A stretch of DNA of 55,620 bases from Scatosoma sp045643825 (GTDB lineage Bacteria > Bacillota > Clostridia > Christensenellales > Borkfalkiaceae), in contig JAZRFV010000092.1 in the NCBI GenBank assembly GCA_045643825.1, positions 1 through 55,620 on the forward strand. The letters run 5' to 3'. Position numbers and translations under genes: made by a program. This document shows, piece after piece, positions 42,391-51,696 of the stretch. The notes beneath the pieces were generated by a model, which was given only the letters and a program-made list of their open reading frames with translations, ran no database searches and was not told where the DNA came from. Positions within the stretch are counted from its first letter, which is position 1; each line of letters opens with the position of its first letter.

Positions 42391-42600
42391 AGTCACGAGT
42401 CGTGATAAATCCCTGGCGGGATTTTTGATATACGCCTTTGGCGTTCGATATGTGCTGTCGCGCTCGATATACTTTTAACATCTTTCGCTTTTACGATATA
42501 TGTTAAAAGGAAAAGGGATTTATCTCATCTCGAATTGTCGTTTGGCGACAATATATCGACCTTGCGCGTAGCGAAAGCATATCGAGTGGGTAAACCCCAT
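42391..42600. repeat. Palindrome-array repeat, TCGATAT type
   Basis: Nested inverted repeats GATAAATCCC/GGGATTTATC (42404-42413 / 42515-42524) and CTTTTAACAT/ATGTTAAAAG (42472-42481 / 42500-42509) surround several small hairpins (CGCCTTTGGCG, GTCGTTTGGCGAC) separated by GATAT/TCGATAT spacers. This layout is typical of dispersed extragenic palindromes or small non-autonomous elements. No transposase is present. Confidence 0.65.
42407..42426 (+). terminator. Terminator of the hydrolase gene
   Basis: AAATCCC-TGGC-GGGATTT followed by TT; it is formed by the left edge of the palindrome array. Confidence 0.6.
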
Positions 42601-42622
42601 ATATAGACAAATATTCAATATG

Positions 42623-42667
42623 CACCTCGAAGGTTTGGAAAACTTTTCGAGGTGTGTATTTTTTTTG
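42623..42667 (+). terminator. Rho-independent terminator
   Basis: CACCTCGAA (42623-42631) pairs with TTCGAGGTG (42646-42654), followed by TGTATTTTTTTT. Confidence 0.8.
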
Positions 42668-42751
42668 TGGAAAAATGTCAAAAAATGCCGAAAATGGATG
42701 AAAAATGCCGAATGTCATATACATTCGTGACAAAAAAAGAAGAATAATCTC

Positions 42752-42780
42752 TTGACGAAAAATTTTATTTAATATAAAAT
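42752..42780 (+). promoter_or_regulatory. Promoter of the ABC transporter operon
   Basis: TTGACG (42752-42757), a 17-base spacer, TAAAAT (42775-42780). It lies about 80 bases before the ATG at 42859. Confidence 0.7.
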
Positions 42781-42858
42781 AAGGTATGTAAAATGTAGTA
42801 ATATGCCTAATTAGGCAAAAAAATCATAAAAACACCCACAGGGTGTAAGAAGGTGTAC

Positions 42859-45159
42859 ATGAGCGAATTAATTTTGTCCTTGTGTTGTGCAGGCGGTGCG
42901 ACGGGTACGTATCTTGCTTGCCAAAAACTCAAAAATATGAAATTCCGTATGGGGAAACGAGAAATCGTCTTATCCGACCTCCTGCAATGGGTGTTGGCGT
43001 CCATACTCTTCTTCGGCCTTATCCCGTATATGTTCTGGCTGAATGCGATGAGCAACCAAATAGGGTTGACGGATTTGACCATCACCGGGTTGTTCTCGAA
43101 AGCAAGCGGGTACGTCTTGGTTGGCGTGTTGGAGTGGCTGACGGTAATGACCATTGCGATGGCGATTGTTTTACCCTTCTTCTCGAAACAAGCGATGAGG
43201 GACTACTGTGCGTTTATCGCAATTCCCGTCTTGCTTATCAATATCGCGGCGCTTCGTCCCGTAATCAAGGGGAACATCGGCGAAATGGATTTGACGCATT
43301 GGCGTGCAATCATGCACATGGCTCGTCTTGTGTTGGTAGCGATGTTGTGCGGAAAGCATTTGCTTGAAGTGATTGTGGAGAAGGATTTTGGGAATATCGG
43401 CAACCGCCTTGGTAAAATGGCGTTGTTTGCGGTGTTGTACCTCGTGGCATTTATGCCTACCTACTTCCCTCAAATGGTATTTGGGGCAATCGGTGACAAA
43501 ACGCAGGATTTCACCTTCACCCATCGTCTCTTTATCTACATATCCTTCGGGATGCCCATCATTTTGTACTTTGCGCAACGTCACGAATCGGATGAGGACA
43601 GACACTTCCTTGTCGTAATGCTTGCATTGAGCGGTTTTATACAATACTTCATCTACCACCCTCACCGTACGGGCGCGGCAAGATTCCCCTTGCACCTTTG
43701 CAACACGGCAATGGTATTGATGTTTGTGGCGTATGCGTTTAAGGTTAAGAGTATTTATTACTTCACCTATTTCATCAACGTACTCGGTGCGTTCTGTGCA
43801 ATCGTGTTGCCGAACATTGAAATCCCTGCGTTGTCCTTGAAATCGCTGACCTATTGGTACAACCACTGGTACGCGTTCTTCCTGCCCTTGCTTGGCGTAG
43901 CCCTTGGCATCTTCAAGCGACCGAGCCTAAAGCTGATGAGCTCGTCCATTATCGTATTCACGATATACGTCGTGTTCGTATTCTTCCTCAACTCCTATTT
44001 GAATAGTCCGAAATTTATTACGCCCGAGGGCTATATGATTTATGATGCGGACTACTTCTACCTGTACAGCGACTTCTTTATTGACAAAGTGGCGGCTGTA
44101 AAGGGGTTGAAATACAACCACATTTGGACGTATTCGGCATTTGGTACCGAGCTGACGGCATACCCCGTATACGTAATGGCAATCTACGTCGTATTCATCG
44201 CCTTGACCTTTGCAATCTGGGGGTTCTACACGACAATCTTCAACGTATCCGACGCGCACAGAAAGCTGGCTTACCGCAAGAAATTGCAACGTTTGGATAG
44301 ATTGAACCTTTTGAAAGAATTAGACGGCAGACCTTTGAATGCACCCTTAAATCCTGAAGGAGAACATATGGTAAAAATTAAGAATTTCTCGAAAACATAC
44401 GCAGGCTCGGATAAAAAATCGGTAGAAGATTTGAGCCTTGAAATCCACGACGGTGAAGTGTTCGGCTTTATCGGGCACAACGGTGCAGGTAAATCCACGA
44501 CCATCAAGAGCCTTGTTGGTATTCAATCGATCACGGAAGGTAGCATCGAAATCGAAGGCTACGACATCGCTCGTCAGCCGTTGGAGGCAAAACTCAACAT
44601 CGGTTACGTTTCCGATAACCATGCTTTGTATGAAAAGCTGACGGGTAGAGAGTATATCAACTACGTAGCCGACCTCTACATGGTAAGTGAAGAGGACAAG
44701 AAGGAACGTATTGATAAGTACGTGAAGATGTTCAAGCTTGAACATGCAATTGACAGAGAAATCAAGAGTTATTCCCACGGTATGAAACAAAAGTGTATGG
44801 TAATCAGCGCCCTTATCCACAACCCCAAGGTTTGGGTATTGGACGAGCCTTTGACCGGTCTTGACCCTACCAGCGCATGGCAAATTAAAGAATGTATGCG
44901 CCAGCACGCGGACGCGGGAAATATCGTATTCTTCTCCAGCCACGTTATTGAGGTTGTGGAAAAGATTTGTGATAGAATCGCCATCATTAGCGGTGGTAAG
45001 CTTCGCCGTATCAACACGATTGAGGAGTTGAAGGCAGAAGGTGTATCCCTTGAACAATTGTATTTGCAGTACGCACAACAGCACGATGCGGAGGCAGGCG
45101 CAACCATGCAAGAAGAGGTTGCCGTTACCGTAGACGCGGAAGGAAACGGAGTTGCATAA
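42859..45159 (+). CDS. YwaF/TMEM164-like membrane domain fused to an ABC ATPase
   Basis: A 766-residue protein. Residues 1-480 hold about 12 hydrophobic segments; the second half of these (ARFPLHLCNTAMVLM, YFTYFINVLGAFCAIVLPN, YWYNHWYAFFLPLLG) match the YwaF/TMEM164 family. Residues 504-740 are an ABC ATPase with Walker A GHNGAGKST (539-547), signature SHGMKQK, and Walker B VWVLDEP. At the joint, AAGGAG (44357-44362) precedes an in-frame ATG at 44368, so the ATPase could also be made alone, and the fusion may come from loss of a stop codon. The permease follows with an 8-base overlap. It probably exports an unknown substrate. The ATG at 42859 follows AGAAGGTG. Confidence 0.8.
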   Translation: MSELILSLCCAGGATGTYLACQKLKNMKFRMGKREIVLSDLLQWVLASILFFGLIPYMFWLNAMSNQIGLTDLTITGLFSKASGYVLVGVLEWLTVMTIAMAIVLPFFSKQAMRDYCAFIAIPVLLINIAALRPVIKGNIGEMDLTHWRAIMHMARLVLVAMLCGKHLLEVIVEKDFGNIGNRLGKMALFAVLYLVAFMPTYFPQMVFGAIGDKTQDFTFTHRLFIYISFGMPIILYFAQRHESDEDRHFLVVMLALSGFIQYFIYHPHRTGAARFPLHLCNTAMVLMFVAYAFKVKSIYYFTYFINVLGAFCAIVLPNIEIPALSLKSLTYWYNHWYAFFLPLLGVALGIFKRPSLKLMSSSIIVFTIYVVFVFFLNSYLNSPKFITPEGYMIYDADYFYLYSDFFIDKVAAVKGLKYNHIWTYSAFGTELTAYPVYVMAIYVVFIALTFAIWGFYTTIFNVSDAHRKLAYRKKLQRLDRLNLLKELDGRPLNAPLNPEGEHMVKIKNFSKTYAGSDKKSVEDLSLEIHDGEVFGFIGHNGAGKSTTIKSLVGIQSITEGSIEIEGYDIARQPLEAKLNIGYVSDNHALYEKLTGREYINYVADLYMVSEEDKKERIDKYVKMFKLEHAIDREIKSYSHGMKQKCMVISALIHNPKVWVLDEPLTGLDPTSAWQIKECMRQHADAGNIVFFSSHVIEVVEKICDRIAIISGGKLRRINTIEELKAEGVSLEQLYLQYAQQHDAEAGATMQEEVAVTVDAEGNGVA

Positions 45160-46807
45160 TATGGGTAAAGACAAAGCGCAAAAGAACACGGCGCTCCGCC
45201 GTGTGAAATATCTGACGTTGATGCAGATAGGGGACGGGCTTCGGGATTTACGCACAGGCAACAAATCCAAGCTTGCGGCGAAGATTGCCCTGAAAACCCT
45301 ACTTGCATTGGTGATGATTGTTGTTTTCGTGGCATTGCTCGGGGTGGTGGAATCCTTCTTATCCCTGACAATATCCCGCGATATGCTGATCACCGTCCTT
45401 CTCGTAATGCAGGTCGTTAGCATTATCTCGTGTTTGAGCAGTATGATGTTGACGCTGTTTGCCAGCAAGGAAAACACGATGCTACTGGCATTCCCTTGTA
45501 ATTACAGTGAAATCTTTTTAAGTAAGATTATCGTATTTGCATTGGAGGAAATGAAGAAAAACCTTTATTTCCTGTTGCCCTTGTTGATTGGTTTTGGGTT
45601 TAACAGCGACGTAAACATCCTTTTCTGGGTGCAAATGCCGATTATGTGGGCGGCGTTGTGTTTAATCCCCGTATTCTTCGGGGCCATGCTCTCTATCCCT
45701 GCCATCTTCGTTAAACGCTTTATGCAAAACCACGTATGGATTTTTGCAGGGGCGATGGCGGTACTGTTCGGCGTAGTATTTTTCACCATATATAAAATAT
45801 TGTCGTCGATTCAACTGCCTATTAACCTTTTAGCAATGTACAACCGCTTTATCAACAGCGTAAACGCAGGCTTTGCGAAGGTGACGAAGTTTGCACTCTT
45901 CTACAACTGGATTGGTAAGGCGTTGTATGGTGAAATGGTATGGTTGTATTTGCCGTTGACCGTAATTTTATTGGCGGCGCTTTGTGTAGGTTGTTTTTTC
46001 ATTGCATTGCCCTTCTATTTCAACGCGGCGAGTGCAAGCAACGAAAACAGCACCACCAAACAGCATAAGATGAAAACCCCGAAGAAGGGCAGCCTCTTTG
46101 GTACCTTCTTCCGTAAGGAGCTGAAAATTCAGCTTCGTACCTTCCAGTCGATGAACTCGATGGTTATCGTAATTTTCTTATTCCCGTTGATTACGTACGT
46201 GTTCAATTTCTTGATGGCGGCGATTTATACGAGTACGATGGGCTACTACATGACCATCGGTTTCAATACCATGATTATCTTGAGCTTGCTTGCTACCCAC
46301 AACGCAAACAGCGCGGCGGGTATCAGTATGGAAGGTAACGAGTTTGCGGTATTGAAAACTGCCCCCTCGAACACCTCGGTAATCGTATGGGCGAAGCTGG
46401 CGGTGACGGGTATCGTCAATGCCTTGGCACTTGCCATGATGGGTATTATGTTGATGATGACCAGCCGTACCTTGACGGCTTTGGACGTTGTACTACTGAT
46501 GGCGAGTATCCTTTGTATCAGTTTGGGCCAAATCGCCTGGGGTGCGGAATTTGATATCCGCAAGCCGAAGATTACGGAATACGCAACGAAGGGTGATGGT
46601 GTAACGGACAACGCCAACATTGCAAAGGCGATGGGGCTTGCCTTCCTTACCTCGACCTTGTTCGGTATCGTAGGCTTGTTACTCATGGCGGAAAGCTACC
46701 TCTTTGGTTGGATTCGTTTGGTGGGCTTGGCGGTTATCTTCATGGCGGCAAGATTCTACCTGTTGCGTAGCAACCTCAAGGCGTACTTTGAGGATATCCA
46801 AGGTTGA
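45152..46807 (+). CDS. ABC transporter permease
   Basis: A 551-residue membrane protein with about 12 hydrophobic segments in two halves, separated by a charged loop (about 295-325, NSTTKQHKMKTPKKGS). The pattern fits large ABC-2 type exporters of Firmicutes, and KEFRKELKI-like coupling stretches (FFRKELKIQLRTFQ) are present. It overlaps the ATPase gene by 8 bases and surely works with it. Substrate unknown. Confidence 0.82.
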   Translation: MHNMGKDKAQKNTALRRVKYLTLMQIGDGLRDLRTGNKSKLAAKIALKTLLALVMIVVFVALLGVVESFLSLTISRDMLITVLLVMQVVSIISCLSSMMLTLFASKENTMLLAFPCNYSEIFLSKIIVFALEEMKKNLYFLLPLLIGFGFNSDVNILFWVQMPIMWAALCLIPVFFGAMLSIPAIFVKRFMQNHVWIFAGAMAVLFGVVFFTIYKILSSIQLPINLLAMYNRFINSVNAGFAKVTKFALFYNWIGKALYGEMVWLYLPLTVILLAALCVGCFFIALPFYFNAASASNENSTTKQHKMKTPKKGSLFGTFFRKELKIQLRTFQSMNSMVIVIFLFPLITYVFNFLMAAIYTSTMGYYMTIGFNTMIILSLLATHNANSAAGISMEGNEFAVLKTAPSNTSVIVWAKLAVTGIVNALALAMMGIMLMMTSRTLTALDVVLLMASILCISLGQIAWGAEFDIRKPKITEYATKGDGVTDNANIAKAMGLAFLTSTLFGIVGLLLMAESYLFGWIRLVGLAVIFMAARFYLLRSNLKAYFEDIQG

Positions 46808-46819
46808 TAGGAGGGCGGT

Positions 46820-47236
46820 ATGAATAAGAAAATAGTATTTTTGGTCGTCCTTTTAGAATGTATCTTGGCAGTATTTATCGTTAGCTTTTTCGGTCACGCA
46901 ATCGAGGATGCAAACAAGCAAATCCTTTGTAAAGATATCTATTTCACCTATGAAAACGGTGAAAAGATTGAAGATGGCGTGATGATAGAGTACGAGTTGA
47001 AGGGTAGCAACATTTGTTATCAGTTGTATTGGACGTTGGAAACGGAGAATACCACTTTGCGGGAGGTTGAATTCGAGTCCGATAACGAAAATGTTACTGT
47101 CGATTCTGATGGTTTGGTTACCTTCGAGGAACAGACGGACGTTGTAATCACTATCCGTGCGAAAGACGGTAGTGGTAAGACGGACAGTATCACCCTCGTG
47201 CCTATCCGAGGCGGCGGTGTTGTAGAAATTAAATAA
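46820..47236 (+). CDS. Membrane-anchored Ig-like (BIG2-like) protein
   Basis: A 138-residue protein with one N-terminal membrane segment (about 5-25) and an outside beta domain. The pattern EFESDNENVTVDSDGLVTF is typical of bacterial Ig-like group 2 folds. It follows the permease by 12 bases with a GGAGGG site, so it could be an accessory subunit of the transporter. Confidence 0.7.
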   Translation: MNKKIVFLVVLLECILAVFIVSFFGHAIEDANKQILCKDIYFTYENGEKIEDGVMIEYELKGSNICYQLYWTLETENTTLREVEFESDNENVTVDSDGLVTFEEQTDVVITIRAKDGSGKTDSITLVPIRGGGVVEIK

Positions 47237-47306
47237 GGCGCTACGCCAACATAAAAACAAATAGTATTGCGGTAACGCTGTATTATAAAATTAGGAGGAA
47301 AGAAAC

Positions 47307-50300
47307 ATGAAAGCATTGAAAAAAGCACTCGTAGCGGTTGTCAGCGCGGTTTTGGGTTGCTGCTTCTTCGTTGGTTGTTTGAAGACGAAGGTGTCTGTAA
47401 CCTACATGGTAGACGGTGTGTCCTACACGGTGCAGAACTACGAAATTGACGAAACCGTTTCGTTGCCTACGCCCCCCACGAAGGAAGGTTATAAATTCGA
47501 GGGTTGGTATACGGACGAAGCGTTGACCAAGCCCTACGCAGGTGGTAAAATCTCGGAAGGGATTACCTTGTACGCTAAATTTAGCGAAGCAAAAGTAGTG
47601 TACATTGTTGTAGATACCGACGGCGGTGAAAAGATTGAAAAAATTGCGGTTACGCCTGGCGGTGAATACACCGTACCCGAAGCAGTTAAGGCAGGCTACA
47701 CATTCATCGGTTATACCTACATGGATGACAATGGTGATATGCAGCCCTTCCCCTTGTCGGGTACCTATCCCAGCAATATGGGTATGAAAATCTACGCAAA
47801 CTTCGTAGAAGCGAAATACACGGTTACCTTCGTTGGTGCATCGGAAAACGATCAAGAAGTAGCTTACGGCTCGGTTGTGGTAGCACCTACGATGTCGAGA
47901 GCAGGGTACGATTTTGAAGGTTGGTATACCAGTGAAACCGAACAAACGGACGAAACGAAGTTCGATTTCTCGAAGGGTATCACGGGCAACGTAACCTTGT
48001 ATCCTAAATTTGCACCCCATACCTTTACCATTACGGTAAACGGCGCGCAAATCGGTTATGAAGCTGTTACCGTAAAATACGGTGAAAGCTACTCGCTTGC
48101 GCTCCCTGTTAGAGAGGGCAGAGAATTTGCTGGTTTCACCAGAAACGGTGAAGAATTCCCTGCGACGGGTGCCTATACCTGGCTTGAAGATATAGCTGTT
48201 TACGCAAATTGGAATGGTAACGCAAAAGACGTTATGTTCCATGATGGCGCGAAGGAAATGTCCGATATCCGTATCGAAACGCAGGTTGGCGCTGATATGA
48301 CGGCAATCACCCTTCCCGAAGTGCCTGCAAAGGTAGGCCACTCTACGGATGGTAAGTGGTACACGGATGCGGCTTGCACGCAGGAATTTGTTGCAAGCGG
48401 TACCGTAGCGGAAGATATCAAGCTTTACGCAAAATATACGGTAAACGAATACACGGTTACCTTCGTTGTTTGGGATGCAGAAACCAAGGTAACGAGAGAG
48501 GTTGAGGTACAGGTAACCTACGGTGAAACGATCAGCGTACCTGCACATGCAGACCGTGACGGCTACAACTTCCTTGGCTACGTAATGAACGGCGAACCCT
48601 TCGATACGACGAAGGCATATACCTTCACGGAAGATATCGTTGTAGAAGAAAAGTGGGAACAAAACAGCAATGCTCCCTTGTTCGAATACAATGCAAGTGG
48701 TAACTATTTCACCGAAAGAGAAAGCGTTGAAGACAATTGGACGTTCGTATTCGTATTGACGTCGAGACCTTACACCTTCGCTGAAAACACGGTTTTGGAA
48801 TTCGTAAACCCTGCAGATGCGAAGTATGCAACGATTGAAGGCAACACCTTGACGGTAAAGGCAATCGGTGAGTTTGACGTGCAAATCACCATAAACGGCG
48901 AAGTATTGACGAGAACGTTTAAGACGGTAGAATACATTCAATCCATGAGCTTGGCAGGTACGACGTATGATACGGCTTGGGGCTTGAATTCGGATAAGAC
49001 CGATTATAAGAGAAACGCAACGGACGTTTGGGACAAAAAAGTACCTGTATCCGCAGGCGAAGCAATGAAGGTTGGTATGACCAACTTCATCCCCGAACTT
49101 AACATCAACGGTAAGGTAGCGGCATTCGACGACAACTTCACGGCAACCGTAGAAGAAAACGGCGTTGCAGTAACCGACTACTCGGTGGATAACGGCGCAA
49201 TCAACTTCGGTGCAAGCTTGGTTGGTAAGAAATTGACGGTAACGGTTATTCCTAAATATGCGGTAAGCTCTTCCCATAAAGCGGTTTACACCGTTGAGGT
49301 AAACGAAGGCTACAACGTATACGACGACGCAAGCATGAAAGAAGCATTTGCAAACGGTTCCGTATCGGAAATCAACGTATTGCGTAACATTAGCCCCGTG
49401 CTTCCTGACAGACTTATAAATACCTGGGTGGATGATTGGGGCAAAACGCAAATCAGCGCAATGCCTTACGAAAAGCTTATCGATCCTGCAACGGGTAGCG
49501 AAATCGACTTCCAGTACTCCGTAGGTATTTACGAACGTAGATCGGGCAATCTTAAGATTAACGGTAACTACTTCACGGTAGACGGCGGTAAGATTCCTTT
49601 AACGGATGCACGTGACGGCGTTAGCGACTTCTTGAAGCCTGGTACTGGTTTCGGTATCATGGATACCCCTCTTTCCATCTTTATCTTTGGTAGATACGGC
49701 TCTGGCGATATGTCCAGCTACCAAGTTGATAACCTTAACATCCAAGGTAACGGCGACATGGACGCATCGGCTTCCTACAAGCATGACGGTGTAGACGTAT
49801 TGACGTATAGTGGTGCAACCATCAACATTAACAACGAAAGCGGTTACTTGACGACGACCAACGTAACCTCCCGTTTCGCTGCATTTGGTTTCCACGCATA
49901 CTCTCGTTACGAGCTTGATTACGAATGCAGCGCAGTCCTTACGATGATTGATTGTAAGGCAGAAAAGAACTGGGCAAACAACGTTTACGTACAAGGCTTT
50001 ATTAGATTGACGCTTGACGGCTGCTTCATCGGCGAAGCAAACGGTGCGGCTGTTCACTTCGATACGAGAGGTTCGGCATACTCTAAAGACGCTTCGCTCA
50101 AGCTTATCAATGGTACGAATATCCAAAACTGGGTAAGCGGCGGCGAAGCTTGGTTCAATGCACAAGGCCTTGGTATGGCAATCGGTATGATTAAGTCGTT
50201 GGCAGGTGATGGCGTAACTCAGGTTACGGGCGGCACTAAGACGCTTATCAGAACGATTGATGGTAAGGAAAAGGTAAACTTTGCTCTCCTTGTAAAACAA

Positions 50301-50600
50301 TGCGGTGACACCAGCGCTTGGAATACAGATAAAAAGGATGCTGACTACATTGCAGGTGCGCAAGACGCAGCGTTCGCTAATTATTTGATGGGCACCTATG
50401 GTGCGAATGCATCTGCTTTGGACGCAGCAAGAGCAGAATTCTCGTACATGGATATTGAATACGCAGGCTACTTGCAGGCGACAAATCCTTCGGCATTGGG
50501 TTCCTATGTTCCTGCACACATGAACGATCAATGGGTTAAGGTTCGTTCGGCAGCGGTTGGCTTCTTGGTAGAGGCTTATTGTGAAATTGTAAACGCGTAA
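47307..50600 (+). CDS. Surface lipoprotein with InlB-type repeats
   Basis: A 1097-residue exported protein. The signal segment ends at a lipobox-like cysteine (FVGC at 24, or LGC at 18). Five to six Listeria-Bacteroides (InlB B) repeats follow up to about residue 450, each with the YxFxGWYT signature (KFEGWYTDEALTKPYAG, DFEGWYTSETEQ, NFLGYVMNGEPFD). The rest (about 460-1097) is beta-rich; the end (about 690-1050) could be a parallel beta-helix with ININ and LTLDGC rungs. A role in adhesion or glycan binding at the cell surface is likely. AGGAGG precedes the ATG. Confidence 0.82.
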   Translation: MKALKKALVAVVSAVLGCCFFVGCLKTKVSVTYMVDGVSYTVQNYEIDETVSLPTPPTKEGYKFEGWYTDEALTKPYAGGKISEGITLYAKFSEAKVVYIVVDTDGGEKIEKIAVTPGGEYTVPEAVKAGYTFIGYTYMDDNGDMQPFPLSGTYPSNMGMKIYANFVEAKYTVTFVGASENDQEVAYGSVVVAPTMSRAGYDFEGWYTSETEQTDETKFDFSKGITGNVTLYPKFAPHTFTITVNGAQIGYEAVTVKYGESYSLALPVREGREFAGFTRNGEEFPATGAYTWLEDIAVYANWNGNAKDVMFHDGAKEMSDIRIETQVGADMTAITLPEVPAKVGHSTDGKWYTDAACTQEFVASGTVAEDIKLYAKYTVNEYTVTFVVWDAETKVTREVEVQVTYGETISVPAHADRDGYNFLGYVMNGEPFDTTKAYTFTEDIVVEEKWEQNSNAPLFEYNASGNYFTERESVEDNWTFVFVLTSRPYTFAENTVLEFVNPADAKYATIEGNTLTVKAIGEFDVQITINGEVLTRTFKTVEYIQSMSLAGTTYDTAWGLNSDKTDYKRNATDVWDKKVPVSAGEAMKVGMTNFIPELNINGKVAAFDDNFTATVEENGVAVTDYSVDNGAINFGASLVGKKLTVTVIPKYAVSSSHKAVYTVEVNEGYNVYDDASMKEAFANGSVSEINVLRNISPVLPDRLINTWVDDWGKTQISAMPYEKLIDPATGSEIDFQYSVGIYERRSGNLKINGNYFTVDGGKIPLTDARDGVSDFLKPGTGFGIMDTPLSIFIFGRYGSGDMSSYQVDNLNIQGNGDMDASASYKHDGVDVLTYSGATININNESGYLTTTNVTSRFAAFGFHAYSRYELDYECSAVLTMIDCKAEKNWANNVYVQGFIRLTLDGCFIGEANGAAVHFDTRGSAYSKDASLKLINGTNIQNWVSGGEAWFNAQGLGMAIGMIKSLAGDGVTQVTGGTKTLIRTIDGKEKVNFALLVKQCGDTSAWNTDKKDADYIAGAQDAAFANYLMGTYGANASALDAARAEFSYMDIEYAGYLQATNPSALGSYVPAHMNDQWVKVRSAAVGFLVEAYCEIVNA

Positions 50601-50617
50601 GCGTTTGGTGAAAACGG

Positions 50618-50650
50618 AAAACGGAGAGTTTTGCTCTCCGTTTTTTCGTT
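50618..50650 (+). terminator. Terminator of the InlB-repeat gene
   Basis: AACGGAGAG (50620-50628) pairs with CTCTCCGTT (50634-50642), followed by a T-run. Confidence 0.88.
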
Positions 50651-50655
50651 TTTAC

Positions 50656-50796
50656 GGTGAAGTTTTCCTGACGGCAAGTTATTGCTGTTGTTAATAACTG
50701 CCACAACTTTTACGAAGTAAAAACTTCACTACGGCGCAGGCGTAACTTCACTAACGAAGTCAACTTCACTTTTTACCAAAGGTAAAAAACTTCACC
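50656..50796. repeat. Palindrome-array repeat, AACTTCACT type
   Basis: The 141-base element is bounded by a perfect inverted repeat GGTGAAGTTTT (50656-50666) / AAAACTTCACC (50786-50796). Between them small hairpins (TTTTAC/GTAAAA, TTTTTACC/GGTAAAAA) alternate with ACTTCACT units, which occur four times. Its logic equals that of the 42391-42600 array with a different spacer, so these are probably members of dispersed families. Confidence 0.7.
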
Positions 50797-50812
50797 AAAT
50801 AGCCAAAACTCC

Positions 50813-50841
50813 TTGCCAAAACGGTTGTATTGTAGTATAAT
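50813..50841 (+). promoter_or_regulatory. Promoter of the PHP gene, possibly leaderless
   Basis: TTGCCA (50813-50818), 17-base spacer, TATAAT (50836-50841). The ATG at 50851 lies only 9 bases past the -10, and no ribosome site is seen, so the mRNA may start at or just before the start codon. Confidence 0.65.
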
Positions 50842-50850
50842 AATACTGCT

Positions 50851-51696
50851 ATGATGAAAAATTGTTGCGATTTGCACACACATTCTATATATTCGGACGG
50901 CACTTGGACGCCTACGCAAATCATTGCCGAGGCGGAAAAAATCGGCTTATCCGCCGTCGCGCTTACCGACCATAACACCGTGGCGGGCTTGCCCGAGCTG
51001 TTTGAAGCGGCAAAAGGCAAAAAAGTAGAGGCTATCGGCGGTGTGGAGCTGTCCACCGATTTTGAGGAGGTGGAACTGCACATTGTCGGCTTGTTCGTCG
51101 AGGAAAAGCATTTCACCGCCATCGAAAATCTCGTCGCGGAAATGTCGAGACGGAAGGAAGAGAGCAATCTTTTGTTGACCGCCGCCTTGAATAAGGCAGG
51201 GTATGATATCGATTATGCCGAAATCCAAGCCCGTACCCCGAAAAAGCATATCAATCGTGCGCATTTTGCCTCTGCACTCCTTGAAAAAGGGTACGTGCAG
51301 AGCGTTGGCGAGGCGTTTGACACGCTGTTGTCGAAGACGGGGGGCTTTTACACCCAGCCTCGGCGTTTGGATGCTTTGGAAACGGTGAAATTTTTACGGG
51401 AAATCGGTTGTGCCTCCGTTTTGGCGCACCCGTTTCAGGAATTAGACGAAGACGGCGTTCGTCGGTTTCTTACCCAAGCCAAACCCTTGGGGTTGTCGGG
51501 GATGGAAACGGAGTATGCGAAATACAGCGAGGAAACGGTGCGTATCGCCAAGGCAATCGCCAAGGAATTCGGCGTAGGCGAAAGCGGTGGCAGTGATTTC
51601 CACGGGGAAAGAAGAATTGGTACGTTTATCGGCGCAGGGCAGGGAAATCTGCGTGTACCGATGGCGTTCGTTGAGAATTTGAGAGGTAGCTTATGA
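50851..51696 (+). CDS. PHP-domain phosphoesterase (RNase AM / YciV-like)
   Basis: A 281-residue metal-dependent phosphoesterase. The PHP metal ligands are visible in order: DLHTHSIYSDG, LTDHNT, GVELS, LAHP, and GGSDFHG at the end. The length and the insertion after GVELS match the YciV/TrpH group (nucleoside 3',5'-bisphosphate phosphatase, 5'-end RNA trimming). It overlaps the next gene by 4 bases. It has its own promoter. Confidence 0.85.
   Translation: MMKNCCDLHTHSIYSDGTWTPTQIIAEAEKIGLSAVALTDHNTVAGLPELFEAAKGKKVEAIGGVELSTDFEEVELHIVGLFVEEKHFTAIENLVAEMSRRKEESNLLLTAALNKAGYDIDYAEIQARTPKKHINRAHFASALLEKGYVQSVGEAFDTLLSKTGGFYTQPRRLDALETVKFLREIGCASVLAHPFQELDEDGVRRFLTQAKPLGLSGMETEYAKYSEETVRIAKAIAKEFGVGESGGSDFHGERRIGTFIGAGQGNLRVPMAFVENLRGSL

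Larger units (their letters stand above)
42365..42858. other. 494-base intergenic region with palindrome array, terminators and promoter
   Basis: Contents in order: a short terminator for the hydrolase gene (42407-42426), a repeat element (42391-42600), a second terminator (42623-42667) and the promoter of the next gene (42752-42780). No coding sequence is seen. Confidence 0.6.
50601..50850. other. Intergenic region with terminator, palindrome array and promoter
   Basis: It holds the terminator 50618-50650, the AACTTCACT palindrome array 50656-50796, and the promoter 50813-50841. No coding sequence. Confidence 0.6.

Noticed and set aside
42391..42600. CRISPR-like repeat array
   Set aside because: The repeated part is short, the units are hairpins of varying stems with no constant spacer length, and no cas gene is near.
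47283..49451. Long minus-strand open frame of 722 codons
   Set aside because: It is antisense to the InlB-repeat lipoprotein, whose signal sequence, repeats and ribosome site are clear; the antisense frame has no known motif and results from codon bias.
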